Shown here: in pieces, positions 21,718 through 28,529 of the stretch
Numbering within the stretch: position 1 is the stretch's first letter
Layout: the number at the start of each line of letters is the position of its first letter
NCBI GenBank assembly: GCA_964396055.1
Contig: CAYNDV010000045.1
Span: forward strand, 1-31,066
Direction of reading: 5' to 3'
DNA: 31,066 nt
DNA from: CAYJPV01 sp964396055
GTDB lineage: Bacteria > Acidobacteriota > Vicinamibacteria > Vicinamibacterales > JAKQTR01
Notes under the pieces: generated by a model
Databases searched by the model: none
The model's input: only the letters and a program-made list of their open reading frames with translations
What the model was told of the DNA's origin: nothing
Position numbers and translations under genes: made by a program

Positions 21718-22367
21718 GATCCGCTCCGCGCGGCGGCCACCGCCGCCACGAACTGCGCGGCCGTCGCCGTGATGACGTCAAACCGGCCGGCCGCCACGGC
21801 CTTGCCGTCCACCAGGGCGGTGCCGACGCCGACGGCCACCGCGCCGGCCGTGATCCAGTCGCCCGCGTTGGCCAGGCTCACCCCGCCGGTGGGCATTAGC
21901 CGGACCTGGGGCAGGGGGCCGCGCACGTCCTTGAAATACCCCGGTCCCAGTGCCGTGGCCGGAAACACTTTCACGATGTCGGCCCCCGCCTCCCAGGCTT
22001 CGAGGATCTCGGTGGGCGTGAAGCAGCCCGGCATGGCGGCCACGCCGTAGCGGTGGCAGAGCCGCACCACGCCTTCGCGGAAGACCGGGCTGACCACGAA
22101 CTGCGCGCCGGCCAGGATCGCCTGCCGCGCCGTCTCCGGGTCGAGCACCGTGCCGGCCCCCAGGACGAACCCCGCCGGCAACGTGCCGGAGATCTGTTCG
22201 ATCAGCCGGATCGCTCCCGGCACGGTCATCGTCACTTCGATCGCGCGGACGCCGCCGGCCGCCAGCGCCTCGACGACCGCCGACAGCTTCGTCGCGTCGG
22301 TGAGCCGGATGACGGCCACGACGCCGCACGCCTCGATGGCGTGGATGGTCTCGACTCGGTTGCTCAT
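21714..22367 (-). CDS. eda: KDPG (2-keto-3-deoxy-6-phosphogluconate) aldolase
   Basis: A 217-residue class I aldolase cleaving KDPG to pyruvate and glyceraldehyde-3-phosphate. AIEVTMTVPGA carries the catalytic Glu. LGAGTVLDPETA, FVVSPVF, MPGCFTPTEILEAWEAGADIVKVFPA (Schiff-base Lys near residue 132) and PTGGV complete the barrel motifs. The ATG at 22367 has GGAGG about 9 bases upstream. A 48-base gap separates it from kduD; the 3' end overlaps kdgK. Confidence 0.93.
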   Translation of the reverse strand: MSNRVETIHAIEACGVVAVIRLTDATKLSAVVEALAAGGVRAIEVTMTVPGAIRLIEQISGTLPAGFVLGAGTVLDPETARQAILAGAQFVVSPVFREGVVRLCHRYGVAAMPGCFTPTEILEAWEAGADIVKVFPATALGPGYFKDVRGPLPQVRLMPTGGVSLANAGDWITAGAVAVGVGTALVDGKAVAAGRFDVITATAAQFVAAVAAARSGS

Positions 22368-22415
22368 GGGCAGACGCCTCCGGAAACGGCCGAACTCGGG
22401 ACGGCGATCGTTCGC

Positions 22416-23180
22416 CTAACGGGCCAGCCACCCGCCGTCGACCACGAGTACGTGGCCGTTGACGTAGTCGCTGGCCGGCGCGCACAGGAACACGGCCGCG
22501 CCGGCCACGTCGGCGGGATCGCCCCACCGGTTGGCCGGAATCCGTTCGAGAATCTGGCGGCTGCGCGTGGCATCGGCGCGCAGCGGTGCCGTGTTGTCCG
22601 TCGCCATGTAGCCCGGCGCGATGGCGTTGACGTTGATGCCGCGCCCGGCCCACTCGTTGGCCAGGGCCTTGGTCAACTGCGCCACGCCGCCCTTGGCCGC
22701 CGCGTAGGACGGCACCAGGATGCCGCCCTGGAAGGACAGCAGTGAGGCGATGTTCACGATCTTGCCGCGCGCACCCCGGGCGATCCAGCGCCGGCCGGCT
22801 TCCCGCGACAGGCGGAAGACGGCCGACAGGTTGATCGCCAGCACCTGGTCCCAGTCCTCGTCCGGGTGTTCGGCGGCAGGAGCCCGCCGGATGATACCGG
22901 CGTTGTTGATCAGGAGGTCCACGGGCCCGAGCGCCGCCTCCGCCTCATCGAAGAGCCGCGCCGGCACGCCACGATCGCTCACATCGCCGTACGCCGCCAC
23001 CGCCCGCCGGCCGAGCGCCCGCACCTGCGCCACCGTCTCGTCCACGGGCACCACGCCCGCACAGACCACGTCGGCGCCCGCGGCCGCCAGGCCCAGGGCC
23101 ATGCCGGCACCGAGACCGCCGCTTGCGCCCGTCACGAGGGCGACTTGTCCCGTCAGATCGAACGCACGGGTCGTGGCCAC
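22416..23180 (-). CDS. kduD: 2-dehydro-3-deoxy-D-gluconate 5-dehydrogenase (SDR family)
   Basis: KduD interconverts 2,5-diketo-3-deoxygluconate and KDG with NAD(H). The 254-residue SDR has TGASGGLGAGMA for NAD, NNAGIIRR, the catalytic Ser/Tyr/Lys in NIASLLSFQGG and VPSYAAAKGG, and NAIAPGYMATDNTAPL. The last phrase and FQGGILVPSY are hallmarks of the KduD subgroup. It starts with GTG at 23180, with GGAGGG a few bases upstream, 9 bases after the isomerase gene. Context (isomerase before, aldolase and kinase after) gives the same answer. Confidence 0.9.
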   Translation of the reverse strand: MATTRAFDLTGQVALVTGASGGLGAGMALGLAAAGADVVCAGVVPVDETVAQVRALGRRAVAAYGDVSDRGVPARLFDEAEAALGPVDLLINNAGIIRRAPAAEHPDEDWDQVLAINLSAVFRLSREAGRRWIARGARGKIVNIASLLSFQGGILVPSYAAAKGGVAQLTKALANEWAGRGINVNAIAPGYMATDNTAPLRADATRSRQILERIPANRWGDPADVAGAAVFLCAPASDYVNGHVLVVDGGWLAR

Positions 23181-23189
23181 GGCACCCTC

Positions 23190-24014
23190 CTAGCGGCCCT
23201 TGTCGAGGCCCGAGGCCGTCTGGGCGAAATGCGGATGCACGTTCACGACACCAAACTTGCGGTCATCGCGCTCGCGGCGGGCGGCCATGATCCAGAGGAA
23301 GCTCACCGGGTGGCCGGGCACCGAGACGTTCGGGTGATACCCGTTGGCCATGATCATGGCGTCGCCGTCGCGGACCACCTCGACGTGTTCGGGCTCGCGG
23401 GCATCGTTGTAGACCATCTGGATCGCGAAGGCCTCGGGTGGCATGTCGTAATAGACGTACATCTCCTCGGCGAGGGCCGCGTGCTCGTGCGGCGGCCAGC
23501 TCGTCCAGTGCCCGGCCTCGGAGCGCGTGACGCCGGCCATCAGCCGGCCGGCCTCCATGTTCTTGCCGAGCAGGATGCGCAGCGTGCGCGTCGTGGCGGG
23601 GCCGCCCGCCTGGAAGCACAGCCCCGGGTCCTGCTCGACCTCCGCGGCCTTCACGTGGCGCAGCGGATACACGTGATCCACCGGGGCGCGGAACTCCGCC
23701 AGGTCCACCTCGGCCTCCGTGCGGACGTCGACCGAGCACCCGCGGGGAATGTAGAGGGCGTCGTGACGGACCATGCTGAACGGGGCGGCCTGGCCCGAGA
23801 CGGTGACCGTGGCGGTGCCGCTGAAGCACACGAGCCCCACTTCGTCGCCGCCCGTCTCGAACGACGCCGCAGGCGTGGCGGCGGCGAGCCGGATGCGGCC
23901 GTAGCTCAGGTGTTCGGTGGCGCTGTTGGCGGGCGTCACGGACAGGTGGCGTCCGGGTTGCGCGTTGGTGGCGCGGAACAGGACACGATCACGGGCAAAT
24001 GACGGGGATGTCAC
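23190..24014 (-). CDS. kduI: KduI/IolB-family isomerase, probably 4-deoxy-L-threo-5-hexosulose-uronate ketol-isomerase
   Basis: A double-cupin protein of about 274 residues. The C-terminal cupin has PPHEHAALAEEMYVYYD (metal His-x-His and Glu) and NGYHPNVSVPGHP (last His). The opening RVLFRATNAQPGRHLS and the GYHPNVSVPGHP segment look more like IolB (5-deoxy-glucuronate isomerase) than E. coli KduI. No other inositol gene is near and kduD follows, so conversion of the unsaturated-uronate product to diketo-deoxygluconate is the better guess. GTG at 24014 is preferred to ATG at 24032 because GGAGGT lies 4-5 bases before it and within the longer version. If ATG is used, six residues are added. 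Confidence 0.75.
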   Translation of the reverse strand: MTSPSFARDRVLFRATNAQPGRHLSVTPANSATEHLSYGRIRLAAATPAASFETGGDEVGLVCFSGTATVTVSGQAAPFSMVRHDALYIPRGCSVDVRTEAEVDLAEFRAPVDHVYPLRHVKAAEVEQDPGLCFQAGGPATTRTLRILLGKNMEAGRLMAGVTRSEAGHWTSWPPHEHAALAEEMYVYYDMPPEAFAIQMVYNDAREPEHVEVVRDGDAMIMANGYHPNVSVPGHPVSFLWIMAARRERDDRKFGVVNVHPHFAQTASGLDKGR

Positions 24015-24116
24015 GCAGACCTCCGATGGCATGAGGTATGACCACTAGGTGCCTTCCGGGTCAGAGTCAGACGAGCCCGGACAGACGTTGCCATTCTATA
24101 ACTAAATCAATTAGCG

Positions 24117-24158
24117 AAAAAAGCCAGAACAGCAACCGTCCCATCTCGCCAAGTGGCT
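24117..24158 (-). terminator. Weak terminator candidate after the lyase gene
   Basis: On the minus strand AGCCA (24158-24154) can pair with TGGCT (24126-24122) across a long loop, followed by a run of six T (24122-24117). The stem is short. Just beyond it, 24090-24116 is an AT-rich stretch containing TAGAAT on the minus strand (24099-24094) that could start a separate kduI transcript, with no good -35. Confidence 0.3.
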
Positions 24159-24170
24159 AGACCTCATGCG

Positions 24171-26210
24171 TCATTTGCCACCAGGCTGGCGTTCGAGGAT
24201 CAAGGTGACACCGACGCGGGTCTCCCGCGCGCCGGGCACCGTCAATTCCAGGTGGTGGCCCCGCTGATCCTGCCTGCCCTGGGTGATCGAGCCGGGCTGC
24301 CCCGGGGCGACGAGCACCGTCGGGGCCGTTCGCGTGGCGACACCCGCCGGGGCCGTCACGTTGATGGCCAGCGTCGTCCCACCGGGCGCGCCCGCGCGGA
24401 AGGCCGTCCCGGCGCCGACAAACGGCGTGTCGGCGTGGAGGTACCACTGAATCGGCGCCGCCCGGGTCAGGGCGACGTCGTCGGTGATCCTGAAGCGCCC
24501 CGGGCCGGTAACACCTGCGGTGCCCGGACCGTCGAACACGAAGGTCCGCGTCAACCGCTCGATGCCGGCGGTGGCGGGGTAGAGCGGAGCGAGGTCGGCC
24601 GTGATCCGGACCCCGGTCGGCGAGGCATCCGCCGTGACGATGCGCGCACGGCTGAGCGTGGCGTAGTCGGTGCCCTGCCACACGTCGTGGTCCTTGCCTT
24701 CGTGGCCCTGGCCCACGCCGTCGATCGTGATCGTGTTGTGATTCCGCGTCAGGGAGATACCCGCGTAGCCGGTGTCGCCAACCAGGTAACGTCCGCCCGC
24801 CCAGATGATGAAACTGCCGCCGTCGGGGTGCGCGTGGCCGCTCGACAGGCGCCACTCGGGGACTTTCGGCTGGAGGGCGGCCACCCGATGGCCTTCCGGT
24901 GGTCCTGCCTTGAAGGCGAACGCGGTCGCGTCGGCGGTCCACGCACTGCGCCAGCAGACGACGCCCGAGTCCGCGAAGTGGTGGGAGAGCGGCATCCGGT
25001 CCATCGGTGCCGGCGCCAGGGTGGCGTCACGCCAGAGCAGCGTCCAGTACTCCTCCAGATTGCTGTGGCCGAAGGCCGCGTAACGTTCGGCGACGGCCTG
25101 CGCCTCGGGGTCGCGCAGGCGGGCGGCGACGCGGTACATCAGGTTGAAGTTGCTCTGCAGCCGGCCACCCGGGAACACGCGACCGTATTCCTCTCCCTGG
25201 CCGGCCCGTGTCAGCGCACCTTCCCAGATGTCGCCGAAGTCGAACACGTTCTGGCCGTCGGGCAGGAGGATGTGTGCCAGGTAGTACTTCCAGTGGGGCG
25301 CCGGGCCCAGGGGCCACAGGTTCTCGCCGGTGGCGTGCTCCCACGCGTCGTAGAAGTGCACCAGCCACGGGGCCGAGAAGATCCAGTATTCCATGCTTTC
25401 GTAGTAGTAGCCGTCGGGGCTGAGCAGCAGGTTCGCGCGATGATGGTGCGCCCGCGCGAGCGCCGCCCACCTGGCCGCATCAGGCGATTCGCCGAGCAGG
25501 GCCAGCGCGGCCACGGCCAGGCCCGAGGTCGGGATGAAGTCGTGGTTCTGGGTGAAGTTGAACCGCTTGCCGGGCTTCGTCGGGGCGAAGTAGTCGTAGA
25601 CGAAGGCGGCGTGCCGTTCGAGTGACGCGCGGATGCGGGCCCGTTCGTCCGGCGTCCACGCGTCGTAGAGCAGGTCGTACGCCCAGCCGATCGCGTAGAG
25701 CAGGTGCCCGGCGGCCAGATCGACGTTGGGCTTGTTGAACGTGTAGCCCCAGGGTTCGTAGTCGATGGCGGCCAGCGTCCAGGCGCGAGCCGCGGCCAGG
25801 TAGGCGGGCTTCTGCTCGACCGCCGCGGCCAGGCTGACGCCGGCGATCGCGAAGGCGACGTTGTTCTGTGACCGCCGGCCCTGGGGCCCCGGGGGCGGCG
25901 GTGGCGCGTCCTTGAGGGCCGGCAGATCCGCCAGGACCCGTTCCCACTGGGCGCGGTGGGTGGTGCGGGCACGCTCACGCAGGGCCACGAGGCCGTCACG
26001 GGTGACGAAGACGCGCGGGTGCACACCCTGGAGCGCGGGTTTCAGCGCCACCGGGTGCGCCAGGAGCGCCTCGAAAGACGGCGGGTCCGGGACGCCAGCC
26101 GGGGCGGCGGTCTGGGCGACGGCGGTCGTGACCGACGCCATCGCCAGGAGGCCGGCAAGGACGGTGGTTCCCGTCCGTCGACGGGCGGTGCGTAACAGCG
26201 TGGCAGGCAT
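24171..26210 (-). CDS. Secreted heparinase II/III-family polysaccharide lyase
   Basis: A 679-residue protein with an N-terminal signal peptide (basic TARRR, hydrophobic core to AVAQ, about residue 33). An alpha-toroid domain spans about residues 50-390, with FNFTQNHDFIPTSGLAV (Asn and His of the active site), YYYESMEYWIFSAPWL and FDFGDIWEGA. A C-terminal beta-sheet domain includes SSGHAHPDGGSFIIWAGG, YLVGDTGYAG and RNHNTITIDGVGQG, the His-rich hallmark of the heparinase II/III fold shared by PL12, PL15, PL17 and PL21. It would cleave a uronic-acid polymer or oligomer by beta-elimination. No GH88/GH105 hydrolase is nearby, so an exo-acting lyase releasing monomer (as in PL15/PL17) is plausible; the polymer is unknown. 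ATG at 26210 is used; the frame opens two codons earlier with TTG. It starts from a palindrome-covered promoter at 26295-26323. Confidence 0.82.
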   Translation of the reverse strand: MPATLLRTARRRTGTTVLAGLLAMASVTTAVAQTAAPAGVPDPPSFEALLAHPVALKPALQGVHPRVFVTRDGLVALRERARTTHRAQWERVLADLPALKDAPPPPPGPQGRRSQNNVAFAIAGVSLAAAVEQKPAYLAAARAWTLAAIDYEPWGYTFNKPNVDLAAGHLLYAIGWAYDLLYDAWTPDERARIRASLERHAAFVYDYFAPTKPGKRFNFTQNHDFIPTSGLAVAALALLGESPDAARWAALARAHHHRANLLLSPDGYYYESMEYWIFSAPWLVHFYDAWEHATGENLWPLGPAPHWKYYLAHILLPDGQNVFDFGDIWEGALTRAGQGEEYGRVFPGGRLQSNFNLMYRVAARLRDPEAQAVAERYAAFGHSNLEEYWTLLWRDATLAPAPMDRMPLSHHFADSGVVCWRSAWTADATAFAFKAGPPEGHRVAALQPKVPEWRLSSGHAHPDGGSFIIWAGGRYLVGDTGYAGISLTRNHNTITIDGVGQGHEGKDHDVWQGTDYATLSRARIVTADASPTGVRITADLAPLYPATAGIERLTRTFVFDGPGTAGVTGPGRFRITDDVALTRAAPIQWYLHADTPFVGAGTAFRAGAPGGTTLAINVTAPAGVATRTAPTVLVAPGQPGSITQGRQDQRGHHLELTVPGARETRVGVTLILERQPGGK

Positions 26211-26279
26211 GGGCAATTCTCATGGGCCCGCGCCCGGTCGGGGAGCGGGGTGTGGTCAGGGGCGGGGGAGGCCCGCCAT

Positions 26280-26298
26280 TTGTCTGTTAGTGAGACAA
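26280..26298. promoter_or_regulatory. Inverted repeat over the lyase -10 (operator candidate)
   Basis: TTGTCT (26280-26285) and AGACAA (26293-26298) are perfect inverted arms separated by 7 bases. The right arm covers four bases of the -10 hexamer of the lyase promoter, so a bound protein would block it. Confidence 0.5.
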
Positions 26299-26323
26299 TA
26301 TGCGGGCCTGAATCACTTGTCAA
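26295..26323 (-). promoter_or_regulatory. Promoter of the lyase/uronate operon
   Basis: On the minus strand a perfect TTGACA (26323-26318) and TATTGT (26300-26295) are 17 bases apart, with a predicted start near 26288, about 78 bases before the lyase ATG. Confidence 0.7.
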
Positions 26324-26326
26324 GTG
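26314..26326. promoter_or_regulatory. Palindrome CACTTG-T-CAAGTG over the lyase -35
   Basis: Perfect 6-bp arms around a single T. All six -35 bases lie inside. Together with the repeat over the -10 it makes a strong case for repression of this promoter. Confidence 0.5.
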
Positions 26327-26379
26327 TCTCCTGGCCCCGGTCAGGTCGGGTGATGTGCGGCATTCAGGGCATTTCGCGC

Positions 26380-26408
26380 TTGACCTGGGCTGACGAACTT
26401 TCTAATAT
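26380..26408 (+). promoter_or_regulatory. Promoter of the ROK-SDR-transporter operon
   Basis: TTGACC (26380-26385) and TAATAT (26403-26408) are spaced by 17 bases. The predicted start near 26415 leaves a leader of about 53 bases before the GTG start of the ROK gene. Confidence 0.65.
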
Positions 26409-26409
26409 T

Positions 26410-26448
26410 GACCCTTATTAAAACAAATGGGTCGACCGGGGACCCATT
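26410..26448. promoter_or_regulatory. Operator candidate in the ROK gene leader
   Basis: AATGGGTC (26426-26433) and GACCCATT (26441-26448) are perfect 8-bp inverted arms with a 7-base spacer. A further GACCC (26410-26414) lies just downstream of the -10. Three phased GACCC/GGGTC half-sites over the transcription start suggest autoregulation. Confidence 0.5.
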
Positions 26449-26467
26449 CTGCCAAAGGAGCGATCGC

Positions 26468-27706
26468 GTGCCCACCGGTCCGATGCGCCGTCTCCACCCC
26501 GAGCGGTTTCAGGTGGCCCGCCGCGGCACCTCGCGTGAGGTGAACCGTCACATCGCGCTCACCCTGATCCGCACCCGGCAACCCGTGTCCCGCGCCGACC
26601 TGGCGCGCCTCATGGGCATGCGCCGCGGGGCGGTGTCCCTCCTTGTCAACGATCTCATCGCCGAGGGGCTCGTCTTCGAGGGCGCCAAGGGCGAAGCGCT
26701 CCGGGGGCGCAAGCCGCAGTTCCTCTACATCGATTCCCGCAAGCGCGTCGTCGTGGCCGTCGACGTCCGGCCGACCCGCACGTACCTGATGGTGACCGAC
26801 CTGCTGGCCGAACCGGTCGTCGGGGTGGCGGGCTTCGCCACCGAACGTCACCCTGACGCGTTCCTCAAGACGCTGGCCACGCGCATCAAGCGCACGCTGG
26901 CCGAGCATCGCGAGCTGGGGACCTGCGAGGGCATCGGCGTCGTCGTGCCCGGGATGGTGTCGCGCGACGGCGGCCGCGTGCTGTTCGCGCCGCGCCTCGA
27001 CTGGCGGGACGTGCCGTTGCGCGACCAACTGTCGCGCCTGACGGGCCTGCGGGTCGAGATCGAGAACTCCGGCCGGGCCTGCGCCCTGGCGCAGTTGTGG
27101 GCCGCGCGCGGCGACCAGGTGCCACCCGCCGACCTCGCGTTCGTGTCGGTGTCGGACGGGCTGGGCATCGGCGTGCTGGTGCGCGGCGAACTGCTGCGCG
27201 GCCAGCACAACGTGGCGGGGGAGTTCGGTCACGTGCCGCTGAACATCGACGGCCCGCCGTGCGCCTGCGGTGCCACCGGCTGCCTCGAGGCGTACGTCTC
27301 GAACCTCGCGACGCTGTCGCGCTACTTCGGCCGCGAACTCTCGCCGCACAAGCCGATTCCCGCGGAGCTGGCCTCGTTCACGGTGGACGACCTCGTGGCG
27401 CGGGCCCGGGGCGGCGACGGCAAGGCGCTGGCGGCGCTGCAATCGACCGCCTACTACCTGGGCCTCGGGCTGGCGGGGCTCGTGAACGGCCTCGACCCGG
27501 CGCGCATCTACCTGAGCGGCGAAATCATGTCGGCCTGGGACCTTATCGACGCGACGTTCCGGCAGGCGATGGCCTCGCGCGTGCTGGCCCCCACCGGCGC
27601 GGACGTCGACATCGTGCCGGTGCCGATGCCCGAGCACCCGCGCCTGCGGGGCGCGGCGGCGCTCGTGTCGGCCCCGGTTCTGGCGGCGCCGGGCACGCTG
27701 AGCTAG
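26468..27706 (+). CDS. ROK-family transcriptional regulator
   Basis: A 412-residue protein with an N-terminal winged helix (about residues 22-80; SREVNRHIALTLIRTRQPVS, ADLARLMGMRRGAVSLLVND) and a C-terminal ROK domain. Zinc ligands are seen in GEFGHVPLNIDGPPCACGATGCLE (Cys from about residue 265). The kinase DxGxT motif is missing, and the catalytic Asp of END is Ser (ENSGRA, about 199), so it should sense a sugar without phosphorylating it. GTG at 26468 is chosen because AAAGGAG lies 7 bases before it; upstream in-frame codons would fall inside the operator. It is divergent from the lyase gene and first in an operon with an SDR and a hexuronate transporter, so it probably represses uronate use until an intermediate binds. 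Confidence 0.88.
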   Translation: MPTGPMRRLHPERFQVARRGTSREVNRHIALTLIRTRQPVSRADLARLMGMRRGAVSLLVNDLIAEGLVFEGAKGEALRGRKPQFLYIDSRKRVVVAVDVRPTRTYLMVTDLLAEPVVGVAGFATERHPDAFLKTLATRIKRTLAEHRELGTCEGIGVVVPGMVSRDGGRVLFAPRLDWRDVPLRDQLSRLTGLRVEIENSGRACALAQLWAARGDQVPPADLAFVSVSDGLGIGVLVRGELLRGQHNVAGEFGHVPLNIDGPPCACGATGCLEAYVSNLATLSRYFGRELSPHKPIPAELASFTVDDLVARARGGDGKALAALQSTAYYLGLGLAGLVNGLDPARIYLSGEIMSAWDLIDATFRQAMASRVLAPTGADVDIVPVPMPEHPRLRGAAALVSAPVLAAPGTLS

Positions 27707-27728
27707 CCGCCCGGGCGGACTGACGACG

Positions 27729-27749
27729 GGGCGGCCAGCCGGGCCGCCC
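27729..27749 (+). other. Hairpin between the ROK and SDR genes
   Basis: GGGCGGCC (27729-27736) pairs perfectly with GGCCGCCC (27742-27749) around a 5-base loop, with no T-run. It may lower read-through or protect the transcript so that regulator and enzyme levels differ. A GGAGG ribosome site follows before the ATG at 27766. Confidence 0.4.
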
Positions 27750-27765
27750 GAGGGATGGAGGAATC

Positions 27766-28527
27766 ATGAGCGGATTGGCAGGGCAGGTGGCGCTGGTGAC
27801 CGGCGCCGAAGTGGGGATCGGGCGGGCGACGGCGCTGGAATTCGCCCGGCGCGGTGCGGACGTGGCGGTGGCGTACTACGCCAACGCCGATGGCGCGGCC
27901 GAGGTGGTCCACGACATCGAGGCCGTCGGCCGGCGGGCCGTGGCCCTCCGCGGCGATCTGACGGTGGCGGCCGAGGTGGAGGCGGTGACCCGGGGCGCCG
28001 AGGCGGCCTTCGGGCGGATCGACATCCTGGTCAACAACGCCGGCGGCCTGCTGGGCCGCCACGCCGTCACCGAGATGCCGGAGGCGTTCTACCACGCGGT
28101 CATGAACGTCAACGTGCTCACGACGTTCCTGTGCTGCAAGGCGGTGGCCCCGGGCATGATCGCCCGCCGCCACGGGGCGATCGTCAACCTGACGTCGCTG
28201 GCGGCGCACAATGGCGGGGGCCCGGGCGCGTCGGTCTACGCCGCGGCGAAGGCGGCGGTGCTGGCGCTGACGAAGGCTTACGCGAAAGAACTGGCGCCGC
28301 ACGGGATCCGGGTCAACGCCGTGTCGCCGGGCCTCATCGGCGGCACGCCGTTCCATGCGACGTTCACGCCGCCTGACGCGTTCGCCGCGGCGGTGAAGAG
28401 CATTCCGCTGGGACGGCCCGGCGAGCCCGACGACGTGGCGCGGGTGATCGCGTTTCTGGCCGGTCCGGACGCCGGGTTCCTGGCCGGCGAGACCATCGAG
28501 ATCAACGGCGGCATGTACGTGCGGTGA
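27766..28527 (+). CDS. SDR-family oxidoreductase, possible DEH (unsaturated uronate) reductase
   Basis: A 253-residue classical SDR: TGAEVGIGRATA for the cofactor, NNAGGLLGR, Ser in NLTSLAAHNGGGPG, and Tyr/Lys in SVYAAAKAAV, with the C-terminal GETIEINGGMYVR. NNAGG, the GGGPG loop and the NAVSPGLIGGTPFHATF segment resemble reductases that turn 4-deoxy-erythro-hexoseulose uronate (DEH) into KDG in alginate-degrading bacteria. With KduI and KduD encoded on the other strand, the locus would then hold two routes to KDG. Another sugar-acid dehydrogenase is possible. The stop codon adjoins the transporter start. Confidence 0.65.
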   Translation: MSGLAGQVALVTGAEVGIGRATALEFARRGADVAVAYYANADGAAEVVHDIEAVGRRAVALRGDLTVAAEVEAVTRGAEAAFGRIDILVNNAGGLLGRHAVTEMPEAFYHAVMNVNVLTTFLCCKAVAPGMIARRHGAIVNLTSLAAHNGGGPGASVYAAAKAAVLALTKAYAKELAPHGIRVNAVSPGLIGGTPFHATFTPPDAFAAAVKSIPLGRPGEPDDVARVIAFLAGPDAGFLAGETIEINGGMYVR

Positions 28528-28529
28528 CC

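Noticed and set aside
24033..24060. GntR/ExuR-type operator (TGGTCATACC) upstream of the isomerase gene
   Set aside because: Only one imperfect half-site is visible and no GntR regulator is in the locus; the ROK protein is the better candidate.
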